Assembly (NCBI GenBank): GCA_035582835.1
Contig: JAYKAV010002977.1
Location: 2,722,381-2,786,380 of the forward strand
DNA: 64,000 bases
From: Phoebastria nigripes
Lineage: Eukaryota > Chordata > Aves > Procellariiformes > Diomedeidae
Reading direction: 5' to 3'
Shown here: piece after piece, positions 50,338-62,011 of the stretch
Layout: the number at the start of each line of letters is the position of its first letter
Numbering within the stretch: the stretch's first letter is position 1
Program-made: the position numbers and the translations under genes
The notes under the pieces: generated by a model
The model's database searches: none
Seen by the model: only the letters and a program-made list of their open reading frames with translations
What the model was told of the DNA's origin: nothing

Positions 50338-51329
50338 GGTCCAAGGTGAAGCATGAAGGCAGAGGAGCGGTCAGGAAAAGACCTCAGCAGGGAGGAGGAA
50401 GGCAGGAAGGGAAGGAGAGGAGACCTGGGCTTCAGCTGCAGCTCAGTAGGGCTTTTAGAGATGAAAGCTCCCGGGCTGGATACAGGCTGTCCCACTGCTT
50501 GGCCAGATAAACAGCAAGGCTTCCAAAAACGCGTAAGCAGAGCTGGGGTGCGGGGATGCCCAGCCCAAGACCAGGCACCGTGAGCAGCCACCCACCCTGT
50601 TTACATCTCGATGCTTCACCATCCATTTCACGCAGCTTACGGTGATGCTGTAAAGGGGCATTTACTGACAAGTACCCCACGTGCCTGCAAGGATCTGGTG
50701 CCCATAGCAATTCCCAGTGCTGCCTGGGTGCTTCTGGCCGTCGAGGNTGGGGTCCCCCCTCCCCGTGTGCGCGAGCAGGCTGCCTGCGCCGGGGAGAAAC
50801 GCCTCAGCCCAGCGCAGGGCTCCCAGCTCTGCCGAAAGCATTCATCACACTCTTGCTACCTGAGCACACATTTTAGCAAGACATTCGGCATGACTCGGGG
50901 AGCTGACAGCTCTCAAGTACATCCCAAGGATGAATAAAAAGCGACAGAGCAGGCAGTGATTTCTGCAGTCAGCCGGAGTCTCTGCGAAGACGGTCTCAAA
51001 ACCGTCTCGCTGTCTTTGTGGCCAGAGGACGCCTGTCATGGCCACTTGACCTGCAGGCAGATGGTTACTGTCTGTCTAACACTCTGTCTTTTGGGGCTTG
51101 ATAGGCCCTTCTAAAATGCAGATAGACGGCAAGCCCTTGCTGGGGGAAGGAGGCGGCGCTCGGCAGCTGGATGCCAGTGGAAGGATGTGCAGGGCAAGTT
51201 GTTGGGGTGCACGGCATGTGTCTTTTGTTGGGGGGCAACTTGGTAGCCCCCATCCATGTTGTGCAAGCCCAAGGTTTGCAGGGCAAGGTCAGAAGGGTTT
51301 GCGGAACTGGATGGAAGAGCGGGAGCCTG

Positions 51330-51640
51330 TCACGGGGCTGATGTCATCTGCCTGTGATGTCACCGCTGTCTTCTTCAGCAGAGCGCTTCCAGTGATAGCA
51401 GAGCTTCTGCAGTCTGTCTGCCAGCCTGGCACTCGCTCTGTACAGCGTAATTAAGCAAATACATTAATAGAATGGGAGCCCGGGCCTGGGTAATGTTCTT
51501 CCATGACAGACAAATGCGGAGACAAAGCAGACGCTTACTTCAGAAGTACTGCAGGATGCTATTAGTGGGCACAAACTCACATCCCATTAGTGCCATTGCT
51601 GTTAGGCAACGCCAAGTCATTTGCATTTTAAACGAAGCTC
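51330..51640. promoter_or_regulatory. Candidate enhancer with paired TGATGTCA sites and an octamer
   Basis: Two direct TGATGTCA sites (51339-51346 and 51355-51362) of CRE-like type, a TAATTA homeodomain core (51448-51453), and ATTTGCAT, the perfect POU octamer (51619-51626), with AGGCAAC half X-box before it. The motif density in about 300 bases is unlike the GC-rich flanks and fits a conserved regulatory element. Conservation was not tested. Confidence 0.4.
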
Positions 51641-53034
51641 CCAGACCAGCTCCAGTCCAGGATCAGCTCCAGGAAAGCTGCAAGGCTGTGGCTGCACAAG
51701 GGGAGCCTTGGGGGGGTCCAGGAATACCCTGCTAGTGAAAACAGACATTGCGTGGGCTCAGCTTTTGTACCGACTGCAAAGCCACCCCCGCAGAGGTGAC
51801 ACGGGACAGGAACAAGAGCACAGGAGATGCTGACAGGGCTCACCTCTGCCAGGGCGGTGGTGATGCTCCCTTCCGACCTGCCGCCATGCCCGGCGGTGCC
51901 CATGCTCACATAGACCATCAGTGACTTGCATGTGGCCCATGGGGTGGCCCAACAGGGAAGGACCCTGCCAGCCCCGGTTGCAGGGACAACTTCTGCACAT
52001 CTGCACCGCTTACAAGGAGAACGTGCTGCCCATCTCTGCTGAAACAGCTCTGCAAGCCCCGAAACTGCCAGTTTCCCATCCCTGGCCTTACGTGATGGTC
52101 TTAACAAATTATGGCATAAATGTGCCAGGCAAGGGAAGGCNGCTTTCACAGAGGATTGGGAATGTGATAAAGCAGGGGATGTTTTTTTCATCGAAAGGGA
52201 AATCTATTCATTTGAGCGGACAGTGCTGCAGAAACAAGCCATTCAGAGGTGTCCAGAGGGGAGGAGAGGGGCACCGCAGACAAAAACCGAAGGGCTAATT
52301 GTGTAAAGCTGGTGTGGAGATGCCTTGGTCCGAGCCACAACTGTGCTAATGGGGAGGTTGCTTAGCTACGGTGGCGCTGGTACCTGAGCCGCCCCCAGGT
52401 AGGGGAGGGAAAACCGAGCGTAAACAGCGAGGAGGAAGAAGGGTCATTAAAGTGTTCCCTAAAGATGCTTCACTAGCAGTGGTGGGAGGAAATAAATAAG
52501 GAGGAAGAGTTGGTCCGAGTGCCAGGGAGGAGGCCAAGCTGTTAGGAAGATGGCTTGTTTGCTGCTTGAAGCCGTCCCTTGTCACTAATTTCGACTGAAG
52601 ACTTTTGCCTAGCGTGGTTTCTCCAGCTCTCAAGCATCCCTGGCTTTATCCTCTCTCTGCTGCTTTCTCATTTAATTTCTTCCCCTTGAAGGCGAAGGCT
52701 GGGGAGCTCTGGTGCGTGGGACTGCAAGCGGGGCTGAGCGCAGCCCCGGCGCAGCCGGGAGAGCCGTTTGGTTGCCCGTGGATGGGAGCGCAGACGTGCC
52801 ACCCCTTCATGTGCTCCTCGAGCTCCACAGAAAGAGCAGCCAGGTGGCTTTGCGACCTTTCCTCTATCAACAAACATCACCCAAAATGACCTGAGCCTGA
52901 AGCCTACGGTTCACGTTAACACAAAATCGTTAACGAAGCTTTGCCTGCATCCTGGTCCCGTCCGGCGCCGGCAGCGGGCAGGGAGAAAATCACGGCGAGC
53001 AGCACTGACAGCACCAGCCCTAAACAACAGTTAG

Positions 53035-53220
53035 GAGGAGAATTATTTTAATGAATACATTTCCTTTCAATTGTATGCGAATAGCGAGATCCCATTAGAA
53101 CAGGGAAGCAATTAGAGCTAATAAAGATGAACGCGCAGCGCTGGGTGCATGTAGAATAACAAACAGCGAACAAAGGATTCAGGAGAGAGCTGACTCTAAT
53201 CCAAATAAATGAGCGGTGAT
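53035..53220. promoter_or_regulatory. Candidate conserved non-coding element
   Basis: AT-rich block with several homeodomain cores (TTTTAATGAATAC, CCATTAGAAC, GCAATTAGAGCTAATAAAG) and an AACAAAGG SOX/TCF-type core. It is sharply bordered by GC-rich DNA. Confidence 0.3.
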
Positions 53221-56200
53221 GAAAGCGAAAGCGGCTCGGGTCTCCTGCCGTGAGACACGCTTCCTCCCTGCCAGCTCCCTGCCAGCTCCCTGCCTGCGCT
53301 TCACCTCATCGCGGCAGGGAAAGTCACGCTCAGGGCCGGACACGGAGCCAGCCGGTCGATGGGACGGTCCCTGCCGAGCCGTGCCGTGCTGCTGGCCCAG
53401 CCCAGGAAGCGTTGGAGGGGTGGCTGTGGTCCCTGGGGAGCATCCTGCTGGATTTTGCATGGTGGCGGCAAATGGCCCCAGCTGGGACAGGAGGGTCCAG
53501 AGGCATTTGGCAAGGCTGGAGAGAAGGGGCTGGACTGGGAGGGTGGAGGGAGCGCATCGGCTCGTGCTGTTTCCCATCTTGTATTTGATTATTGGTGGCG
53601 ATCGCCCACCAAAATTAACAACCCTGATCACAACAGGCACATGACTAGCCCGAAACCATCAGTGCTATGGCGAGGTGGAGCGTGGAGGAAATAATAGCCT
53701 CTTCACAATGGTTTATTTACATAGTAGGCTCACAGGAAAATTGGGTAAACCGATAATTACCCAAGGATATTATTGGCTTTGGCAGAGTTAATAATAATTA
53801 GTACTCTTCCGTCTCCAGGCTCCTTACAGGAGTAGACCTTTTATAATCCGCAGAATACAAAGGACCCAAACCACCAAGAACTGCTTCCACGTGTGGCCTG
53901 GGAAAAAAAACACCGCGTCTTTCTGCTGACAGACTCCAAGGGTGAAAATCACCCAAAGACACTGGGGAGCCGGACTGAAAAATAATAACAGTGGTAGGAA
54001 TAACAATAATAATGATAAACAATTTTCTATATTTGAAAAAAATCTTGTGTTGGGACTGCATTTTCCCTAGTCTATCTAGTGCAGTTGAGCCAGAGATAAA
54101 TCTAGCCCTGACACTTGACAGCCCTCCAGGCCAGCGTGGGATGCTGGAAATGGCCCTGCTGTTCCTCTCCCGGTGCTGGCAGCTCCTGGTTTGCTTTCTA
54201 GCTGCTGCTCTCCATGGCAGCGCAGCACTTTCCCTTCCCAGAAAGCAGATATTTTCCGTCGTCTCTTGCTGCATTCCCCATCCTTGTGGTGTCTCCGCAC
54301 CTCTGTGAGCTCCCCGGTGCCTGCGAGCCAGCAGCTCTGCACTGCGAAGCGCCCGGGGCTGCAGTGCCGAGGCTGCGGCTGCCGCTCTCTGCCTGCACCT
54401 GAGCTCGGGGCTGAGCACCCAGCCTGCTCGCCAGCACTGTGCGGGACACAGCCCTCCTGCTCGCTCACCAGCCTGCTCTGCCTGCTGCCGCCCCGGGAAA
54501 AGCCTTTTCTGGGTCAATGCCACTTGATGGTTTGGGTTAAATAGGGTGAATTTGTTTTGAGATGTGCTGGAAGAGGAGTCCCCCCCCAGCCCGTGGCCTC
54601 CTGGCTTGCTGCTGCCTGGGGGACAAGGTGGGGTATGGGGTGAGAGGGATGAGCCGGGTCATATGCACTCAAAATTGATGTGTGTGGTCAGCCGTGTGAG
54701 CCCACCGCCAGTGCTGAATGCTGGAAGGGATGGTGAAGGAGGGCGCCCGATTTCTGCACAGATATCCAGTCTCCATCCAGCTCAGCCTGCGAGAGCAATC
54801 ACCTCCCGCGGGGTCCCCCGCCTCCAAGCTGAGTCCAAATCTCAGTGGCTCTTTAGACATCCCTAAGATGCAGCTTTGCCTATCGCTCCTGCAGCTCCAC
54901 CTCTCATCCCCGTTACTGAAATATCCTCCTCCCCACTCCTGCCTCGCCACATTCAGCCCTGCCCTGCTCCCGTGCAGCCGCAGCGTGGTTGCAGAGACCC
55001 TCCGTGCCACCCCCGGCGCTGCCTGTGCTGCCCTCTCCCCCTGCCCGCAGCGGCCGCTTCCTCAGCACGTAGGATGTTGGCTGCCTCTCCCAGTACGGGC
55101 AACCTTCAAANGCTCAAAAATCACCAGTGAAATCCCCCCTGCCCCAAGCTGGCCCATAAATCACGGCATTATAAAAATAAAACAGTTTTGTGCGTGCGTG
55201 CACATTTCAGGTTGCCTTTTAAACCTGAACTTGTTTCTCACACGTTGGCAGAAGAACAGAGGGGAGCTGGAGTCAAAAGGCAAGCTTGAAAAATAAACGC
55301 ATACTTCTCTCTTGCTGCTCGTGAAGGGCTCCCAGAGGAAAACAGAGAAAAACAGGGCAGGAAGAGGCCCCGGAGGGGTCATCGTGCCCGTTCCCCAAAG
55401 CACGAGCAAGCTCTTCCCCGCAGGCGTCAGGCTGGCTTGTGCCCAAAGACTGGGGTGATGGGGGGTACCTGCTTGGTACCCGCAGTCCCTTGCTCTCCTG
55501 ATTTTCCCCTTTCTCCCCTTTTTTTTTTTTCCCCCTTTTCCCCTGCTTTCTTGTGGCCCCGTGCTCATCCCCCTGTGCCCGTCCCATGTCTCTGTGAGGG
55601 CTGCATCACCGCCGCGGTGCCACGGGGACGCCCCTGCCCGTGCTGAGCCCTGCCCTGGCTGTGCCACGTGTGCTCTGCTCCTGCCTGAACCACCCAAGGA
55701 AGAGACTGAAAGTTGTGCTGTCTTAAGCCACAGTTTAACATAATTAGACATCCTGGCTTGAGGGCAGTAATTACTTTTATAATCCTTAAACATATTTTAA
55801 AAAAAAAAATAATTGCCTCCCAATTCAATGCCTTTCAAAAATCCTTTTAAACGGCACTGCCTTCTTCAAACACAACTCAGCCAACAGTAATTACAATAAA
55901 TTATTCTAAGTTCTAAAAAAACATATAGAAATTAATCTATGTGCGCAAACTGCTAACCATCCCTTGTTTATCCTTCCCTCCTGCCAGCCGGGTGCTTCCC
56001 GGCTCCCCGGCTGCAGCCCTGCCCCTCGCTCACACGCCAGCCCGCTGCCCACGCTGCCCGCCGAGGGCTCCCGTCCTTGGGACCCGGCAAAGCAGCTGCC
56101 TGCCTTTGCCTGTCCCCGGGAGATGTGCATAAAGCTCATCACATCAGGATTAGGCTGGAGGCAACAGCAACCAGCTGTACCCAGGGCTTTGCAGTCTTGG

Positions 56201-57772
56201 CTGCCTTTCAGAGCATGGCCACGGGCAGGCATCGCCAAATTTACCAGCTTTTTAGGCAGAGCTTTGCTCTGACCTGCGANGCAAAGGTGGTATGAGCGCT
56301 GGCCCATGCATTTGATCCTCAGCTGGGATAAATAAGGCATAATTCTGCTCGAGTCAAAGGCGAGAGCATGATTCACAGCAGCTGAGAATCTGGCCAACAG
56401 TGTCAGCAGCATGACAATAGCGTAATGTTTTCATTATGCATTGTTTTTTTCCAAATACTTAAAAAATTATCTAGGAATTACTCACACATCCAGTAATAGT
56501 TACCAGTCTTGGGTGTTTAGGCAAAGGTTTCTTGAGACGGCGACGGGATTGCAAAAGCTTTAGCCATCGCCTCTCGTGCTCTGTGCGCTTCTCCTATCAC
56601 TTCTGCTCTCCTCCTCCTCCGCGTACACAGTCCAGTAACCTCTTCCTGACAATCTCCAGATCCACAAAATTGCTCACATGGAATTTTGCAGTAAATAGAA
56701 AATTGCTTTGCTCCTTTCTCTCAGGACAGCACAGAAAATGAATCCAAATGAAAAAGCAAGTAGTGTGTATCTGGTAGACATAAACAGCGCAAGAAAGGCA
56801 ATTCTGCTTTTCAGCCCTGCTGCAGAGCAAATGACCTTGGAAATAATAAAAAGCCTGGGGCCTGAGCATGTTGCAGAGCAGCACGAGCCTTTATTTGGCG
56901 AAAGGCTGGAAAGCAAAACCTGGAGGGATGGATATGTTGATGTGCAAGTCCCCACCAGCTGAAAGATCTGTGCTTGGGTCCGCGGCTCGCAGCGGAAGGG
57001 GGAAAGAGCTAATTAGTCCTTTCAACCTGCGCCCAGTGCTCGTGGGGCTCTTCACCCAAACCGTCTTCCTCCCCTCTGCCGGCTGCTCATGGCATGCCAT
57101 CCCCGGGTTTGAAACGCCTTCCCCTGGTCGGGGCGGCAGGACGATGCCACGTGGCCGGGGGCNAGCAGCCCTCCCCATCCCAAATTTGGTCCCCCCCCGT
57201 GAACATTTGCAAACGATGAAAACATGGCGAGGAGATCAGGGCTAATTCGCGGCCNGGGGAGGGAGGATGGGCTAAATTTATAACTAATAATTCTAATTAC
57301 ACGTCAAACCACTGCACCGAAAAATGACCAAATAGAAAGCATCTGTGGGGCCCCCGGCTCAGCTCCGCGCCGGCACGTCGCAGCCAGTGGCATCACCGAC
57401 GTCCACCCGTGGCACCCGGCAGCAAGAGCCCCACGGGCGCCCGTCACTCCTCCATGGAGGGCTCGGGGGACGACCGAGGAGAGAGAATGAGAGGTTGGAT
57501 CCGAGCACAGTTTATGTCAGAGGGAAAAGCTGCTTTTGCTGCTGGAGCTGCCAAGGGGCTGGTACCCCCAGAGCACGTCCCCCCGCACCCAGCATTGCTG
57601 CTGAACCGCTGCCACCGCGCGGCGCTGGCTGTGCCGGGTCCAGCGGGCGCTGCCAGCACTGGCACTGGCGCGCTCGCCAGGTCTTTGTGTGCTGCAAGCA
57701 GTGAAAACAGGCTGGTTTGGGTTGGCTTTATTTTCCCCTCCATTTCTTCTTAGAAATGTCAGAAAATTAAAT

Positions 57773-57873
57773 AGAAAGAAAGAAAGAAAGAAAGAAAGAA
57801 AAGAAAAGAAAAGAAAAGAAAAGAAAAGAAAAGAAAGAGAGAGAGAAAGAAAGAATGAATTATATATATATAT
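57773..57873 (+). repeat. Compound (GAAA)n/(GAAAA)n/(GA)n/(TA)n microsatellite
   Basis: About 85 bases of pure purine on the + strand, going from GAAA to GAAAA to GA and back to GAAA units, followed by a short TA run. It makes a Lys/Glu/Arg-rich open frame that is not a gene. Confidence 0.95.
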
Positions 57874-59839
57874 TCAATTAAAAAAGTCCGTGACAGACAG
57901 ACAGCAGAAAAGATGTGTTTAAAAAATACAGGATCCTGGAACACAGCAAAAGGGCAATGCNTGCACGGCACAGTTTGCGTGGTGCTGAGGACGCCGTGCC
58001 TGCCCGCGCCGGGAGCAGGTCAGTGGCTCTGCGGGGAGAGCGTGCGGGTCCCGGGGACAGCTTCACCCCAGCGCTGCTTTGCCGACCCGTTTATCCAATC
58101 CAGGGGACTGAAACCGGTTTGTCATTTCAAGAAAGGCCATTGGTCTGAAATAATCCCAATATTCGCTCTGTTACCGCTGCTTTTTAAGCCCCGGCTGCTT
58201 CCAGGCGGAGCGGGGGGCCGGGTCCGCAGCCGGCGAAGCNGAGTCGAGGCCCGGCTGCGGGGATGGCTGAGCAAAAGCAGCTTGCCGGGCTGCAAATAAA
58301 NGATGGGCTTAGGTTTCACCGGCGTTGGAAGGGGCAAAGCAGTTAGCCACGGGGTCTAGACAGCTGAGAAATGCCCCGGTGACCTACTCGCGTATCTCCC
58401 GGAGTGGCGTCTCCCTAAATCTCAGAGCTTGTTAACTCGGTCGCATTTTTATTTTGTAGCAAACTATTTAATCTGAGCTTTGGAGGTACAGCTTGCCCCC
58501 GCAAAAAGCAGCGAAGCAAGGAGGGGGGGAAAGGGAAAAGTAAACCCCACCTGTTTCCTGTTTTTATTTCCCCCACCCCCACCTTTCTTTATTTTTTTTA
58601 GTGTTCCCTGGTTATTTGGGAGCTCCTGCAACTTGTCCAGAAATACCTCTGCTAGCTCAGTGGCATTTTGGAGCCCAGGAATTTAAGGAGGGCTTAGAAA
58701 TTCCTAACCCAGCTNTCAACTGGTTAAGCGTGGGTGAAAGTAGCTCGCTGCCTTTCCAGTTAGCATTTCTGCCCTCCTGTGTGTCTCCCATCCCCTCTCC
58801 TGACCTCCCCCCTGTCCCCGCCATGCCCAGGGGATGCGGTACCCGGCTTGTCCTCTCACGCCCCGCGTCCGTGGGGGTAGCCCAGCCATTTGGTCACACG
58901 TGTGGTGGCAGCGGCGAGGTCTGAACGCTCCCTCAGACAAGTCCTGTGAGCAGCTCCTGCAGACTTCTGTGTCTCTGCTGGGAGTTTTGGGGGCAAATTT
59001 CCCCAAGGCTTTGCTGTAGGGGTGAATTCCCTGGCTGCAGGACTGGTTTGAAGACATCAGTTTGGAGACAGAGGTTTCATCTGATTTCTCTCAGGGTCCG
59101 CTGGCGTCACTGGGATGGTGCTTTTACTGCACTCATTTTGGGAGAGGAATTTCCTAAGCTCTGCACGTCTCGGGCAGAGGCAGCCAAACTTCCCCGTTAG
59201 AAAGATTCCCTAAGAAAACAGTCAGGATGGAAAACCACCCCATGAAAGCACGTATCACCTTCCCTGCAACAGCCAGCTATACCTCAGCTGGCTGGGTTAG
59301 CAACGTGGCGAGAAAAATGTTTGTGAGATGCTGCCCCGCTACCTAGAAACCCGTATACATCTCCGATATGATCTGTACTGCTCGCCTTACAATAAACCAA
59401 TATATTTTAACTACCATCCGAAATGTTGCAAAAGAACCTTTTGAGTAAGTCTCTTTGGTGCAATACAGATACGTCAAGGCTGATTGTTATTGTACATGTC
59501 AGGGCTGTTGAAGTGCGGGATAAAGAAGGCCATTGTGCTCCCACGGAGGGGACAGCTCGGATGATTAATGACTGCTCCCTCAATTCTCCAAAGAAGAGAT
59601 GGAAGTCGGATAAGGCCTCCGTTGGCGGTAGGGGCAGAGCACCAGAAGACATACCCGGAGCAAAAAAAAAAGGATGGGGCTCGGCGTGGAGGGGCAGGAT
59701 CAATAGGCAGCAGCCTGCCGGAGCGCCGGCAGCTTGTCGGCTCGGTGCGGGAGTGGGGAGGTGCTGCCCAACACTGGGGCTTGTGTTTGCTCCTCTCACC
59801 TCCTTTGCTAATCCAGGCTTTTTTCTCGCAGATTTTCGG

Positions 59840-60310
59840 CCTCGGAAGGTGGCTCTCGGGAAGGCGGGTGGTTGTCCATTCAGTAAGACGAATGGCAAAA
59901 AATCAGGGAAATTGCAAATTGATCTTTGCCTAACACACGGTGACTTTGTTACCTATTTTTTGAGGCAAATACCTCCCGGTCTAATTCTAAGGCGTGCCAA
60001 AGTAAATTACATTTAGTTTGCCTTAAATAAACAATGACTCTTCCAGGAAAGGTTTGTCTCTTCTGGGCACTTGCATCATTTATCATTGCTCCACTGTTTT
60101 GAGTTGGCTGCCCTTTTAGGGTGAGATGTCTCTTGGTTTTAGTGTGTGCACAACCATAGAGAGGACAAGGTCTTACCCCAAGAAAAATGTACTGAGAAGA
60201 TGTCATTAAAGCTAATGAGAGTCCAGGCAGCTGCAGCTCATTAGAAATTGCCTGGGGCCAATTGTAACTGAGACCTTTAAATATACATCATAGTCAAATA
60301 AACAACATCA
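59840..60310. promoter_or_regulatory. Candidate conserved non-coding element
   Basis: About 450 bases of even, moderately AT-rich sequence in GC-rich surroundings. It includes a symmetrical site: CTAATGAG (60212-60219) and its exact inverse CTCATTAG (60237-60244) flank a CAGCTG E-box (60228-60233). Two homeodomain sites around an E-box is a plausible enhancer core. Function is inferred. Confidence 0.4.
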
Positions 60311-61897
60311 TATTCGATCTGCAAAGTCTCTATCAGTTCCTGCCCAGTCCTTATCACTCAGCCTTACATTTTGCTGAGAAAATGTTCCCTGTTCAATAAC
60401 AAACCCAGAAGCAAACGAGACCATCGCACTTAGGAGCGACGTGCTGAGAAATGGGGGTGGGGGGGGTCCTTTCTTCTGAAAGCTCCATTTGAAATTAATT
60501 GATTGCAAGGGTAGGAGACACTCAGGGCTCAAGCTCTTCACCCTGCCCACAGGACGACATGGAAAACAGGTCGAAGAAGCTGCGAAGATGCTGAAGACGG
60601 GCACGTTTTAAGCAGTGAGTGAACAATTATTTTTTCCTTTCTTTGGCTTCAGGACATGACTTTACTGTAAAAGAAAACGAGAGGTTTCTGACACTACTTT
60701 ACATTTGTTGTCGTTACGAAGCATTTAGTGAGGAATTACAGATTTACAAGTGTGGGGGTTTCCTCCTCCGTCAGCAGAGCCCCCAGCGGGGCTTCCCACC
60801 ACCCCCCGTCCCCAGGCGGGCAGGAGCCCCCCGGGCTGCGGCCGTGGGCAGGCTGCGGGCTTCCTCCTGTCCTCACCCCACGTGTGATTATTAAGCTCTT
60901 ATCGCAATAAGGAGTCACTGACACTGGGCTGCTTTCCAGGGAATGCTGCTCCCTTAATAGGCCATTATATCTCGGTAATAAGGGCTAAACTCTTCTGGGG
61001 GCATTTAGTCATAAATTAAGTAAAATAACACCGCTGATCCCGCCTTTCTCCCAGCCCTCGCTAAGCGGGGGTGATGCTGTCCATGGATCCCCTCCTCTGC
61101 TGGCTTCTTGGGGCTGATGCAAGGGGTCCACAGCGCTGCCTGGACCATGCAATGTCCCATCCTGCTGTCGGGGCCGTGTCTGGGTGCCCATAAATAACGC
61201 AGATAATAATAAAATAAATAGGGGACAGGCCNTGGCTGGGTTCATTGACTCCCAGCCCAAGGGCTGGCTCCCAGCTGAGGTCTCTGCACCCTCACGTAAC
61301 AAAGGGCATCTCCCTCTTCGTGCCAGGGGCTGGGAACAGTATGCTCTTACTGTGGGTATCTGTCTGCTTTAGGGCATGGCGTTGCAGGCAGGCTAATCCC
61401 TGTGAAGGGGCCGTGAAGGCAGCGCAGACACCCACCTCAGCTGGAAATGCTGCATTTGGGCGACTGAATGCCATCCTCTGCAGCTACACCATGGGGTAGG
61501 TACCAGCCTGGGCACATCAGACCCAGAGACCCAGGTGTTTTCTGGCTGTTGATCACAGTTTGGCCGGAGAGGCTGCTGAAGCCGAGCAGCACGGACCATG
61601 CCACCTCTAGGGTACCAAACTCTCACAGCATCCCAGATAGGGTGGGAAGGGTCCCTGCCCCCCATCAACCCCAAGCCATGTTTAGCAGAGCTATCCAGCC
61701 CAGCCCAAAGCTGTGCTAACAATTTCCCACTCCCTGGCACTATTTTATTCATTANTGTGGATCCGGCCACACCATCCCATAGACTCCTGGGTCGTGACTG
61801 CCCACCTGGGGCTACTGCACCCTCTGCATTAGTGGGAATAAAATCATGGGCCCATCTCTGCCCCATCTAGAGAGCTCTGGAGCTTCGGATGGGGCAG

Positions 61898-62011
61898 TCT
61901 CCCACCATGGGGGCTTACAATATAACCTCCTACTGTGGAGGCTTGCAAGGTGGTCTCATAGCACGGAGGCTTGCGAGGTGGTCTTCCATCATGGGAGCTT
62001 ACAAGGTGGGT
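61898..62011 (+). repeat. 28-bp tandem repeat, four diverged copies
   Basis: Four consecutive units (61898-61927, 61928-61955, 61956-61983, 61984-62011) share a core of the GGAGGCTTGCAAGGTGGTC type after a variable TCC-A-CATGG part. The first unit is 30 bases and the rest 28. A small minisatellite. Confidence 0.8.

Larger units (their letters stand above)
43401..57760. other. Gene-free GC-rich stretch with many enhancer-like blocks
   Basis: About 14 kb without a supported exon. Many open frames exist only because GC-rich DNA has few stops. Short CpG-rich patches (45120-45320, 48060-48290) and AT-rich motif clusters alternate. No RNA gene or young mobile element was recognised. Confidence 0.4.

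Noticed and set aside
57689..57922. Lys/Glu/Arg-rich open frame
   Set aside because: It is the translation of the GAAA microsatellite.
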